From assembly GCA_002493005.1 (NCBI GenBank), contig DKXL01000007.1, positions 1-30,828 of the forward strand: a stretch of 30,828 nt of DNA, written 5' to 3'. Under the pieces are notes generated by a model. That model did no database searches, was not told the DNA's origin, and saw nothing but the letters and a program-made list of their open reading frames with translations. The DNA is from Ruminococcaceae bacterium UBA7127 (GTDB lineage Bacteria > Bacillota > Clostridia > Oscillospirales > Acutalibacteraceae). The stretch's first letter is position 1; the number at the start of each line of letters is the position of its first letter. Below are positions 1 to 7,425 of this stretch, piece after piece. The position numbers were made by a program, and so were the translations under genes.

Positions 1-63
1 CTGTATAAAAGCTTTAAGAAAGGCAAAAATAACAGTAAAGCAACTGATGAACAATTTACGTAA
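1..63 (+). CDS. possible 3' end of an unidentified CDS (partial)
   Basis: Frame 1 is open from the window edge to a TAA at 61-63, giving about 20 lysine-rich, polar residues that could be the tail of an upstream protein. A second frame (from base 2) is also open across this stretch, so the assignment is uncertain. I do not recognise the family. An antitoxin or alanine racemase often precedes mazF in Firmicutes, but nothing visible here identifies either. Confidence 0.2.
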   Translation: MYKSFKKGKNNSKATDEQFT

Positions 64-125
64 AATCTTATTAGGCAAAATTTATCGGTGTTTGCTTTTA
101 AACAATTATTTGGAGCGTGAAAGCC

Positions 126-473
126 TTGAACATAAGACGCGGTGACATTTACTATGCCGACCTAAGCCCTGTGATTGGGTCGGAGCAGGGAGGAGTCAGA
201 CCTGTTTTGATTGTGCAAAACAATGTTGGAAATCGTTTCAGCCCTACGGTAATTGCGGCGGCAATTACAAGCCAGCAGTCAAAAGCAAATCTGCCCACAC
301 ACATTCCGCTTAATGCAGACGCATCGGGACTTGCCAAAGACAGCGTAGTCCTTCTTGAACAGGTCAGAACTATAGACAAAAAACGACTCAAAGAAAAAAT
401 GGGCACTATTGATGAAAGCTCTATGAATAAGATTAATGACGCTATTTCGATATCATTTGGACTCAACGCGTGA
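126..473 (+). CDS. mazF: MazF/PemK (EndoA) family endoribonuclease toxin
   Basis: This is a protein of about 115 aa of the MazF/EndoA family, ribosome-independent mRNA interferases that cut single-stranded RNA at short sequences. The family core is visible: RRGDIYYADLSPVIGSEQGG near the N-terminus, then VRPVLIVQN, the AAITSQ strand and a C-terminal VRTIDKKRL segment. A GTG at 117 would give a longer protein, but GGAG at 112-115 almost touches it. The TTG at 126 is 10 nt downstream of that Shine-Dalgarno and gives the N-terminus usual in the family (NIRRGD). No antitoxin gene can be recognised in the 125 bases upstream, though it could lie before the window. A shared terminator separates it from the convergent amylase gene. 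The family call is secure; activity as a toxin is inferred. Confidence 0.9.
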   Translation: MNIRRGDIYYADLSPVIGSEQGGVRPVLIVQNNVGNRFSPTVIAAAITSQQSKANLPTHIPLNADASGLAKDSVVLLEQVRTIDKKRLKEKMGTIDESSMNKINDAISISFGLNA

Positions 474-512
474 TTTTGTGCTACATAAAGGCACAGTAAA
501 AGTCAAATATAC

Positions 513-554
513 AAAAATACAGCCCGAACATTTAATCGTTCGGGCTGTATTTTT
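513..554. terminator. bidirectional rho-independent terminator
   Basis: A perfect 17-bp stem (513-529 with 538-554) closes an 8-nt loop. The stem core is CAGCCCGAAC / GTTCGGGCTG and the arms are A-rich on the left and T-rich on the right, so it can end transcripts from both sides. It lies between the convergent mazF and amylase genes and should serve both. Confidence 0.9.
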
Positions 555-562
555 GAAGATTA

Positions 563-2830
563 TCAGATTAGTTCAGAAATTATTTCTTGAATTTTGGTTG
601 CATCTTTTATATTAATAACGTTATCTCCGTTAACATCAGCAATTTTAAATACTTTATAGTCGTATTCATCAATTATAGGATTACCGTTATTATCTGTAAA
701 TTCGCAGATATGCTTTTGAATTAATGTAGCGTCGGCAATACTGATGTGACCGTCATTGTCAACATCACCAATCAATCGTTCGGGTTCGGGGATAGTAGGA
801 ACAGTGGATGGTTCGGTAACAGGTGGAGTAACGTTGTAATCGTCAAGTCCGCTTCCGTTAAAGATTTTGTTTTCACCTTTTTTGATTTCATAGCCTTCTC
901 CGCCGGGGTATTGTGTTCCGCTTCCGTTGTTAAATATTACTTTTGCCGATTCCCAGCTTTCGTCAATAACATAGCCGAACATTCCGCCGCCTAAATCGGT
1001 CATTTCAACTCCGGGCCATTTGTGGTTTTCTGTTACACCTGAATTATTATAATTATATGCATACAGGTTTACGTTGCTCCAGTTGTATTCACTGTTATCA
1101 AAATATACAACAGTTTTGCCCTCAAGATACGGAGCAGGTATTTTTGTAAAAGTATATGTTTTGGTAGTTTCACCATCATCATTTTTACCGTAGAGAGTTA
1201 TGTCAACAGAAGTATTGTCAGCCATTTCTGCTCCGATTGTGACGGTATCTCCAGATTTAAAATTAACAGGAGAGTTATTGCCGATTTTGTATGTGGCTTC
1301 GGTGGTATTTCTTGCTGTCAGAGTAAGTGTAAGCGTTCCTCTGAATTCGCCTCCGTCTTGAGAGATAGAAACAGTTGGTTGTTTAACGAGTTCGCTGTTA
1401 TAAATAACAGCAACTGCACCCGCTTTTACAGTTCCGTTGAGCTTGCCGCCGGATACCGTAAAAGGTTCTCCGGTTGACTGATCTGTGTATGTACCGTCGG
1501 CAACATCGGTTGAACAGTTGAGTTTAATGTCATCATCTGCAAGATTGATTATGACTGCGCCTGCGCTTCCTCTTTCAATCATAAGCAAATCATTGCTGTT
1601 TGTCGGATTAGAGAGCTTGTCAGGTAAGCCGACCATTGCATTTCTGAACTGGTTTACTGCAACAACCTCGGGATGGCAGAAGTTATCGTCACCTGCGATG
1701 CCAATTTGGTTTTTACCCCACTGGTCAGTTGTACTGCTTCCGTCAGGTCTGTTAAAGAAGAGCGGTGTTGTTTCTCCTCTTGCGGCAATAATTGCCCATG
1801 CTTGTCTTATATCCTGATTGTCAAGCTTTGACCATGTTCCGTCTCCGGTATAGTTGTCGTGCGATTCAACCCAGGTTACAAGTTTGTTGTTATCAGTGTT
1901 ACCGGAACGGTAATTTTCCAGGTTTTGGGCATTAAAGTTTTTCTGTGTAACGGCATTTCTTATTTCACTGCCGTAACCTGATGCTGTAACGCTCATATAT
2001 TGAGCATAAGATTCAGTTCGGCTTCCGCTGTCCTGTAAAATTTCGCCATATTGAAATTCCGAACCGTTGTTAAGAACTATCGGCCAAAAATCACTTGCAA
2101 ATTCTTTTCCGTTGTCAGGCTTATCGTCAGGGAGTTCAATGTGTTTTGCAGCATCATATCTGAATCCGTCTGCACCGGCGGCTACACATTCTTTGAGATA
2201 ATTTAAAATCATCTGCTGAACATTAGAATTTTGAGTGTTTAAATCATAAAGATTTAAGAGCTGACCCTGTGTGCATTGATAACGGTTATTGTAATCACCT
2301 ATGCCAAATCCTTCGTGGAATGCTCCGCCGGGAATATTTTTGATTTCTGAAGAAATGACATTGTAATCGCTTGAACAGTGATTTGCTACAACGTCAACAA
2401 TAATGTGTATGCCGTATTTTTCCGCTTCACTGCACAGAGCCTTAAAATCCTCAAGTGTACCGAGCTGGTAATTGCCGATAGTGTACATGGTAGGCTGATA
2501 GTGGTAATACCATTTTCCGTTACCCATAAGCTCCATGCCGCCGTTATCGCCGACCTTACATTCATTTATAGGTGAGGTTTGTACGGAGGTGTACCCTGCC
2601 TCGGCGATTTTGGGCAGATTTTCTCTGATTGTGTCAAACGACCAGCACCACGCATGAAGAATTACGCCGTCGTGTATTTGCTCGGTCAGTCCGTAGGGGT
2701 TTTTGTTTTCTGATACAGTCGTTTTGTTTTCAACTGCATTAACGGAAAATATTAATCCCGAAATTACCATTAATGCAGACAAAACAACCGCTAAAGGTTT
2801 TTTGAATAAGTTTTTCATATTAATTGCCAT
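563..2830 (-). CDS. secreted GH13 alpha-amylase with CBM26 and C-terminal dockerin (amylosome enzyme)
   Basis: This is an extracellular endo-acting alpha-1,4-glucanase predicted to join a cell-surface amylosome. Using the ATG at 2830 (755 aa), residues 1-32 form a signal peptide. The GH13 barrel shows region I DVVANH (146-151), region II GFRYDAAKH with nucleophile D226, region III with acid/base E263 and region IV with H324-D325. A beta domain and an Ig-like segment follow, then a CBM26-like starch-binding module (about 573-664, aromatic-rich with the KWPG motif), a Pro/Thr linker, and a dockerin (687-755) with two calcium loops, DVDNDG and DVNGDN. An in-frame ATG at 2848 lies upstream of the GGCGG/GGAAAGG ribosome site and is unlikely to be used. 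R. bromii has several dockerin amylases; I cannot say which numbered Amy protein this is. Confidence 0.93.
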   Translation of the reverse strand: MAINMKNLFKKPLAVVLSALMVISGLIFSVNAVENKTTVSENKNPYGLTEQIHDGVILHAWCWSFDTIRENLPKIAEAGYTSVQTSPINECKVGDNGGMELMGNGKWYYHYQPTMYTIGNYQLGTLEDFKALCSEAEKYGIHIIVDVVANHCSSDYNVISSEIKNIPGGAFHEGFGIGDYNNRYQCTQGQLLNLYDLNTQNSNVQQMILNYLKECVAAGADGFRYDAAKHIELPDDKPDNGKEFASDFWPIVLNNGSEFQYGEILQDSGSRTESYAQYMSVTASGYGSEIRNAVTQKNFNAQNLENYRSGNTDNNKLVTWVESHDNYTGDGTWSKLDNQDIRQAWAIIAARGETTPLFFNRPDGSSTTDQWGKNQIGIAGDDNFCHPEVVAVNQFRNAMVGLPDKLSNPTNSNDLLMIERGSAGAVIINLADDDIKLNCSTDVADGTYTDQSTGEPFTVSGGKLNGTVKAGAVAVIYNSELVKQPTVSISQDGGEFRGTLTLTLTARNTTEATYKIGNNSPVNFKSGDTVTIGAEMADNTSVDITLYGKNDDGETTKTYTFTKIPAPYLEGKTVVYFDNSEYNWSNVNLYAYNYNNSGVTENHKWPGVEMTDLGGGMFGYVIDESWESAKVIFNNGSGTQYPGGEGYEIKKGENKIFNGSGLDDYNVTPPVTEPSTVPTIPEPERLIGDVDNDGHISIADATLIQKHICEFTDNNGNPIIDEYDYKVFKIADVNGDNVINIKDATKIQEIISELI

Positions 2831-2892
2831 AGCCTTTCCGCCCACCAATAATTAAAAATTATACGAAACTTATTGCGGGCAATTTAATTTGG

Positions 2893-2915
2893 AATAATGT
2901 GATTTTCACGTTATT
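2893..2915. promoter_or_regulatory. imperfect palindrome downstream of the amylase promoter (candidate operator)
   Basis: The arms AATAATGTGA (2893-2902) and TCACGTTATT (2906-2915) pair at 9 of 10 positions around TTT. The element is centred about 20 bp downstream of the predicted amylase start site (near 2923), a position where a bound repressor would block transcription. The regulator is unknown. Confidence 0.45.
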
Positions 2916-2929
2916 TCCTTTACAATTTT

Positions 2930-2958
2930 AGTATAAAAGTTATTCTGAATTAAGTCAA
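2930..2958 (-). promoter_or_regulatory. sigma-A promoter of the amylase gene
   Basis: On the minus strand, TTGACT (2953-2958) and TATACT (2930-2935) are separated by 17 bp. This leaves a 5' leader of about 90 nt before the ATG at 2830. Confidence 0.75.
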
Positions 2959-3003
2959 CAATATTTATGCCCTTTTTATGTTTATTCATAGTTGAATTTT
3001 GTT

Positions 3004-3041
3004 AAAAATAAGACAAGACCCAAATTGAACAGGTCTTGTTT
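3004..3041 (-). terminator. terminator of metK
   Basis: CAAGACC (3014-3020) pairs with GGTCTTG (3032-3038), and the stem extends by A-T and G-U pairs. On the minus strand the stem is followed by TCTTATTTTTAAC. It lies about 70 nt beyond the metK stop codon. Confidence 0.7.
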
Positions 3042-3107
3042 GTCAGAATATATTACTTTTTACTTTATGAGAAGCTTTTTAAATTATGAGCGGCGTTATG
3101 CCGCTTT

Positions 3108-4289
3108 TTATGCAAGCGCCTTTTTTAGCTCGTCAGCCTTATTTGTCTTTTCCCATTCAACGCCAAGCTCCTCACGTCCCATATGACCGTAGGCGGCAAG
3201 CGGCAGATACTTTGTTTCACGAAGCTTGAGCTGAGTAATGATTGAATTAGGACGGCAGTCAAACACTTTTTCAACAGCCTTTGAAAGCTCTTCGTTTGTA
3301 TATTGTGAAGTGCCGAAGGCGTCTACCATAACAGATACAGGTTTTGCAACGCCGATTGCATAAGCAAGCTGAATTTCACACCTTTTGGCAAGCCCTGCCG
3401 CAACGATGTTCTTGGCGATATAGCGGCTGTAGTATGCGGCACTGCGGTCAACCTTTGTCGGGTCCTTGCCGCTGAATGCACCACCGCCGTGACGAGAAAA
3501 TCCGCCGTAGGTATCAACGATAATTTTTCTGCCTGTAAGTCCCGAGTCGCCCACAGGACCGCCGATTACAAATCTTCCTGTTGGGTTGATGAAGATTTTT
3601 GTGCTGTCAGAGAGCAGATTATCGGGAATTATTGGCTTAATAACGTGTTCAATAAGATCGGCTCTTATTTGTTCGAGCGTTACGTCTTCATTGTGCTGAG
3701 TTGAGATAACGACTGTGTCGATGCCAATAATCTTGTCGTCATCGTACTCAACAGTAACCTGAGTTTTGCCGTCGGGACGAAGATAAGGCAGAGTACCGTC
3801 CTTGCGTACCTTGGTAAGCTGTTTTGCAAGCTTGTGAGCAAGTGAAATCGGCATTGGCATAAGCTCGGGGGTTTCATCACAGGCATATCCGAACATCATT
3901 CCCTGATCGCCTGCTCCGATTTGATTGTTTGCGTCGTTTTTGCCATCTTTAAGCTCATAGCTTTCGTTTACGCCCATTGCAATATCAGGTGATTGAGCGT
4001 CGATAGAAGTCAGTACAGCGCAGGTGCTGCCGTCAAAGCCGCACTGCGGGTTATTGTAACCGATGTCATTGACTACCTTTCTGGCAATGTCAGCAATGTC
4101 AACATAGCAGTTGGTTGAGATTTCGCCCATAACATGAACAACGCCAGTTGTGGCAGTTACCTCGCAGGCTACATGAGCATTTTTATCCTTTTCCAAAATG
4201 CTGTCAAGCACTGCATCTGAAATCTGATCGCATACCTTGTCGGGATGTCCTTCGGTTACTGACTCAGATGTAAATAAATGTTTTGCCAT
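3108..4289 (-). CDS. metK: S-adenosylmethionine synthetase
   Basis: MetK makes S-adenosylmethionine from methionine and ATP in the cytosol. The 393-aa length is usual. Visible signatures are the N-terminal SESVTEGHPDKVCDQISDA, the GAGDQGMMFGYA loop in the middle, and the phosphate-binding GGGAFSGKDPTKVDRSAAY stretch towards the C-terminus. The ATG at 4289 is preceded by GGAAGGAG. The gene stands alone and is controlled by a SAM-I riboswitch in its leader, so its product feeds back on its own transcription. Nothing in the protein looks abnormal. Confidence 0.98.
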   Translation of the reverse strand: MAKHLFTSESVTEGHPDKVCDQISDAVLDSILEKDKNAHVACEVTATTGVVHVMGEISTNCYVDIADIARKVVNDIGYNNPQCGFDGSTCAVLTSIDAQSPDIAMGVNESYELKDGKNDANNQIGAGDQGMMFGYACDETPELMPMPISLAHKLAKQLTKVRKDGTLPYLRPDGKTQVTVEYDDDKIIGIDTVVISTQHNEDVTLEQIRADLIEHVIKPIIPDNLLSDSTKIFINPTGRFVIGGPVGDSGLTGRKIIVDTYGGFSRHGGGAFSGKDPTKVDRSAAYYSRYIAKNIVAAGLAKRCEIQLAYAIGVAKPVSVMVDAFGTSQYTNEELSKAVEKVFDCRPNSIITQLKLRETKYLPLAAYGHMGREELGVEWEKTNKADELKKALA

Positions 4290-4314
4290 AATATATTACT
4301 CCTTCCAAATCTCT

Positions 4315-4446
4315 AAAAAATAAGCACCCTTCATCCGAAAGGTGCTGTTTTTACTCATCTTTCGGTATACACCGCAGGAATTAGCACCTTGCCAAAGCAG
4401 GTTGCCGGACGTCACAGGGCCTGTCCCCTCAGTCACTCTTGATAAG
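4315..4446 (-). promoter_or_regulatory. SAM-I (S-box) riboswitch with terminator upstream of metK
   Basis: Read on the minus strand, the aptamer (4446 to 4354) opens with CTTATCAAGAG, contains GACTGAGGGGACAGGCCC, TCCGGCAACC and AAGGTGCTAATTCC, and closes with GAAAGATGAG. These are the conserved core parts of the SAM-I class. The expression platform follows: AGCACC (complement of 4341-4346) pairs with GGTGCT (complement of 4323-4328), followed by a run of T (complement of 4315-4320). High SAM should favour the terminator and switch metK off. Confidence 0.97.
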
Positions 4447-4468
4447 ACATATATTCAATTACTCGCTT

Positions 4469-4497
4469 ATTATATAATATCGCATTTGAAAAATCAA
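4469..4497 (-). promoter_or_regulatory. sigma-A promoter of the metK riboswitch transcript
   Basis: On the minus strand, TTGATT (4492-4497) and TATAAT (4469-4474) are 17 bp apart. The predicted start lies just upstream of the aptamer. Confidence 0.75.
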
Positions 4498-4571
4498 TAC
4501 ATATTTAAAAATTTATTGCTTCCTGTCGAAAAAAGTGATGTTTTTACTGCGCTATTTAGAGATAAATATAA

Positions 4572-4600
4572 TTGATAGGATATTTATTCGGTGATATAAT
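4572..4600 (+). promoter_or_regulatory. sigma-A promoter of the GNAT-cupin pair
   Basis: TTGATA (4572-4577) and TATAAT (4595-4600) are separated by exactly 17 bp, 22 bp before the ATG of the acetyltransferase. The leader is therefore very short and holds only the GGAGGAG ribosome site. Confidence 0.8.
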
Positions 4601-4621
4601 TAAATTTACGGAGGAGAGATT

Positions 4622-5113
4622 ATGAATATAGTTGTAAGGGAATACAAAAACGATGATTTGAACAGGATGACAGATATTTGGAATGAGGTCGTCAAAGACG
4701 GAACAGCATTCCCACAGTTGGAATTACTTAATGAAAAAACAGGCAGAGAGTTTTTTGAGAACCAAACCTGCTGTGCTGTCGCAGAGGATAGTGACAGCGG
4801 CGAAATATTAGGAATGTATATTTTGCATCCGAATAACGTCGGCAGATGCGGCCATATATGCAACGCAAGCTATGCTGTTGACTCAGGTGCAAGAGGACTT
4901 GGCATAGGGGAAATGCTTGTCAGTGATTGTCTTGAAAGGGCAAAAAACAAAGGGTTTAAAATTTTACAGTTTAATGCCGTTGTAAAGACCAACAAAGCCG
5001 CAAGAGCCTTGTATGAAAAGCTCGGGTTTGTGCAGCTTGGTGTAATCCCCGACGGATTTTTGATGAAGGACGGACACTATGAGGATATTTGTCCTTATTA
5101 TCATTTGTTATGA
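4622..5113 (+). CDS. GNAT family N-acetyltransferase
   Basis: This 163-aa protein has the single-domain GNAT fold, which transfers the acetyl group of acetyl-CoA to an amine. The acetyl-CoA pyrophosphate loop is visible as ARGLGIGEMLV (about residues 90-100), followed by the KTNKAARALYEKLGF segment that forms the C-terminal motif of the family. The ATG is preceded by GGAGGAG. It is probably cotranscribed with the cupin gene 29 nt downstream. The acceptor cannot be read from the sequence; small molecules, antibiotics or protein N-termini are all possible in this family. Confidence 0.9.
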   Translation: MNIVVREYKNDDLNRMTDIWNEVVKDGTAFPQLELLNEKTGREFFENQTCCAVAEDSDSGEILGMYILHPNNVGRCGHICNASYAVDSGARGLGIGEMLVSDCLERAKNKGFKILQFNAVVKTNKAARALYEKLGFVQLGVIPDGFLMKDGHYEDICPYYHLL

Positions 5114-5142
5114 TATTTAGACAAAACAAGGAGGAAAACAAA

Positions 5143-5472
5143 ATGATTATTGATTTTAATAATATTGATGAAACAGTAATTCCGAAATTTAAAGGCGGAG
5201 AAAAGTCGATTGCCGCAAAAATGTATTTTGATCAAACAAATAGGATTTTGTACGGAAGACTTGAAAGTGGGGCTTCAATAGGATTACACACTCACGATAC
5301 AAGCAGTGAAATTATATATTTCATTAACGGCAAAGGAAAAGTGCTGATTGACGGAGAATATGAGCTTGTTGAAGCAGGAATGTGTCATTATTGCCCGAAG
5401 GGATATACGCACAGCCTTATTAATGACAGCGATGATGATTTGGTGTTTTTTGCGGTTGTACCCGAACAGTAA
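5143..5472 (+). CDS. small single-domain cupin protein
   Basis: This is a 109-aa single-cupin protein. The first motif is GLHTHDTSSEIIYFINGKG with likely metal ligands H49, H51 and E56; the second motif contributes H90 in PKGYTHSL. The start at 5143 follows AAGGAGG with good spacing; an in-frame GTG at 5089 lies inside the preceding gene and lacks such a site. Proteins of this size may be sugar or amino-acid isomerases, dioxygenase-like enzymes or ligand sensors, so no reaction is assigned. Its pairing with an acetyltransferase may mean a shared small-molecule substrate. The frame continues open for 49 codons after the stop. Confidence 0.88.
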   Translation: MIIDFNNIDETVIPKFKGGEKSIAAKMYFDQTNRILYGRLESGASIGLHTHDTSSEIIYFINGKGKVLIDGEYELVEAGMCHYCPKGYTHSLINDSDDDLVFFAVVPEQ

Positions 5473-5601
5473 GTTTTGAATTTTAAATTTAGCATATGCA
5501 ATCGTACTGCGTTGATAAAACAATCTGGCTTTGATTATTACCGCAAAGTTAACACGGATAAATGCGGCTATGCGAAATATGCGAAAAAGATAAAAAAATA
5601 T

Positions 5602-5630
5602 TTGGATAATTCCTTTATGTAAATTATAAT
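5602..5630 (+). promoter_or_regulatory. sigma-A promoter of the ANTAR-carAB operon
   Basis: TTGGAT (5602-5607) and TATAAT (5625-5630) are 17 bp apart, about 58 bp upstream of the ANTAR gene. No promoter of comparable quality was seen in the short gaps before carA, carB or pyrG. Confidence 0.7.
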
Positions 5631-5688
5631 GCAAGTTAATCTTGTACAATAATATGATGAATGAAACAATATAGCGGTGGTGATTTTC

Positions 5689-6258
5689 GTGAAGAAAGCT
5701 TTGTTGATTTCATCTTCTGCACAGAGTGCAGAGCAGTTGTCGGTAATCCTTGGAAACGAGGGATATATGCAAATTGAGGTTGCAAATACCTCGGACATTT
5801 CCCGCAAACTTTCCGCTGACGACGAATTTGACCTTATATGCATTAATGCTCCGATTAACGGTGAGAACGGCATTGAATTGTCAAAACATTTTGCAAGCAC
5901 AACGAGGGCGTGTGTTGTGATAATTGTTCCGCAAAAAAATGCGAATTTTATGTATGACGCGCTCACAACGCATGGCGTGCTTGTTATTGCAAAACCCATC
6001 AACAAGCATCTTTTTCACCACTATTTGCAGTTTACAGAATGCTTTAAAATGCGTATGTACAGGTTCTGTGAGGAGAACGAAAAGCTCAAGAGTATGGTTG
6101 AGGATATGAAGGTGATTAACAGAGCAAAGCTTTTGCTTATTACCTGCCTTAATATGTCTGAGGAACAAGCTCACCGCTACATTGAAAAGCGTGCGATGGA
6201 CTTGCGCATAAGCAGATTGCAAATTGCAAAACAGGTTATCAGAACCTACGAAAACTAA
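5689..6258 (+). CDS. ANTAR-domain RNA-binding regulator with a degenerate receiver domain
   Basis: The protein is about 189 aa. Residues 1-115 look like a response-regulator receiver: beta strands LLISSS, FDLICIN and CVVIIV, and a conserved-type lysine in IAKPI (K102). However, the acidic pair at the end of strand 1 is missing (SSS) and the phospho-acceptor position is Asn (N53 in ICINAPI). A helical linker with a coiled-coil look (about 120-143) leads to a C-terminal ANTAR domain (about 140-186) with the NRAKLLLI...AHRYIEKRAMDLR pattern. ANTAR domains bind paired RNA hairpins and prevent transcription termination. Start: GTG at 5689 behind GGTGGTGA; GTGs at 5677 and 5680 lie inside that site. 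carA starts 30 nt downstream, so a role in nitrogen or carbamoyl-phosphate control is plausible but inferred. Confidence 0.85.
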   Translation: MKKALLISSSAQSAEQLSVILGNEGYMQIEVANTSDISRKLSADDEFDLICINAPINGENGIELSKHFASTTRACVVIIVPQKNANFMYDALTTHGVLVIAKPINKHLFHHYLQFTECFKMRMYRFCEENEKLKSMVEDMKVINRAKLLLITCLNMSEEQAHRYIEKRAMDLRISRLQIAKQVIRTYEN

Positions 6259-6288
6259 TTTAGAAAACCTGAAAGGAATGTGTTTTTT

Positions 6289-7374
6289 ATGAGCCGCACG
6301 GCATATTTAATTCTTGAAAACGGCACAGTATTTGAAGGAAAAGCCTTTGGAGCTGAAAAAGAAACAACAGGAGAACTTGTTTTTACAACAGCAATGACAG
6401 GTTATCTTGAAACACTCACCGACCCAAGCTATTTTGGTCAGGTGGTTATACAGACATTCCCTTTAATCGGCAACTACGGTGTTATTCCTGCCGATTTTGA
6501 AAGTGACTCTCCGTCACTCAGAGGTTATATTGTTAGAGATTGGTGCCAAGCTCCTTCAAACTTTCGTTGTGAGGGTGATCTTGACACCTTTTTAAAAGAG
6601 TCGGGAATACCGGGCATCTATGGGGTTGACACTCGTGCACTCACAAGAATTGTGCGTGAATACGGTGTTTTGAATTGCAAAATTGCGTATTCTCCCGAGG
6701 TTTCCGAAGATGAGCTTGCGCAGATTAAGCGTTACGTTATTACTTACGCAGTTGAGAGTACAACTATCGGCAATAAGCAGAACTTTGAGGCTGAAAACGG
6801 CGACTTAAACGTTGTGCTTATGGATTTTGGCGCAAAGCACAACATCGGACGTGAGCTTGTTAAGCGCGGATGTAACCTCACAGTTGTTCCGGGCAACACA
6901 ACGGCTGATGAAATTCTTGCAATGAATCCCGACGGAATTATGTTGTCAAACGGTCCCGGAGATCCGTCTGCAAACACACAGATTATAGAACAGCTTAAAA
7001 AGCTGTGTGAGCACAAAATACCGACATTCGGTATTTGTCTTGGTCATCAGCTTCTTGCTTTATCACAGGGAGCAAAGACCGAAAAGCTGAAATACGGTCA
7101 CAGAGGTGCAAACCAACCTGCAAGAGAAATTGAAACAGGCAGAGTTTATATTACTTCACAGAATCACGGCTATGCTGTTGTAAATGACAGTATGCCTCAA
7201 AACGGCAAGGTTATCTTTGTAAACGGTAACGACGGTACATGTGAGGGCGTAAACTACACGGATATGCCTGCATTCTCTGTTCAGTTTCACCCGGAGGCTT
7301 GCGGCGGTCCGCACGATACAGCATTCTTGTTTGACCGCTTTATTGAGCTTATGAAAAATAATAAGAATAAGTAG
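6289..7374 (+). CDS. carA: carbamoyl-phosphate synthase small (glutaminase) subunit
   Basis: CarA releases ammonia from glutamine and channels it to CarB for carbamoyl-phosphate synthesis, feeding pyrimidine and arginine synthesis. The 361-aa length is usual. The N-terminal CarA domain starts with LILENGTVFEGKAFG. The class I glutamine amidotransferase domain shows LSNGPGDPS, the nucleophile C250 in FGICLGHQLLALS, and the His-Glu pair in VQFHPEA. The ATG at 6289 is chosen over an in-frame GTG at 6280, which is immediately behind the AAAGGA site. carB follows after 51 nt. Confidence 0.97.
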   Translation: MSRTAYLILENGTVFEGKAFGAEKETTGELVFTTAMTGYLETLTDPSYFGQVVIQTFPLIGNYGVIPADFESDSPSLRGYIVRDWCQAPSNFRCEGDLDTFLKESGIPGIYGVDTRALTRIVREYGVLNCKIAYSPEVSEDELAQIKRYVITYAVESTTIGNKQNFEAENGDLNVVLMDFGAKHNIGRELVKRGCNLTVVPGNTTADEILAMNPDGIMLSNGPGDPSANTQIIEQLKKLCEHKIPTFGICLGHQLLALSQGAKTEKLKYGHRGANQPAREIETGRVYITSQNHGYAVVNDSMPQNGKVIFVNGNDGTCEGVNYTDMPAFSVQFHPEACGGPHDTAFLFDRFIELMKNNKNK

Positions 7375-7425
7375 TAAGTTAACACAACTCATAACTATAA
7401 AAATATTTGAATAAGGAATGATTAT

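Noticed and set aside
3089..3105. AGCGGC/GCCGCT hairpin as the metK terminator
   Set aside because: The T-run follows the stem on the plus strand and overlaps the metK stop codon; on the minus strand no T-run follows. The stem at 3014-3038 fits better.
5677..5682. Upstream GTG starts for the ANTAR gene
   Set aside because: They are part of the GGTGGTGA ribosome site for the GTG at 5689.
5631..5688. PyrR-type attenuator or antiterminator before the carAB operon
   Set aside because: The leader is about 50 nt, with no terminator hairpin or anti-antiterminator seen.
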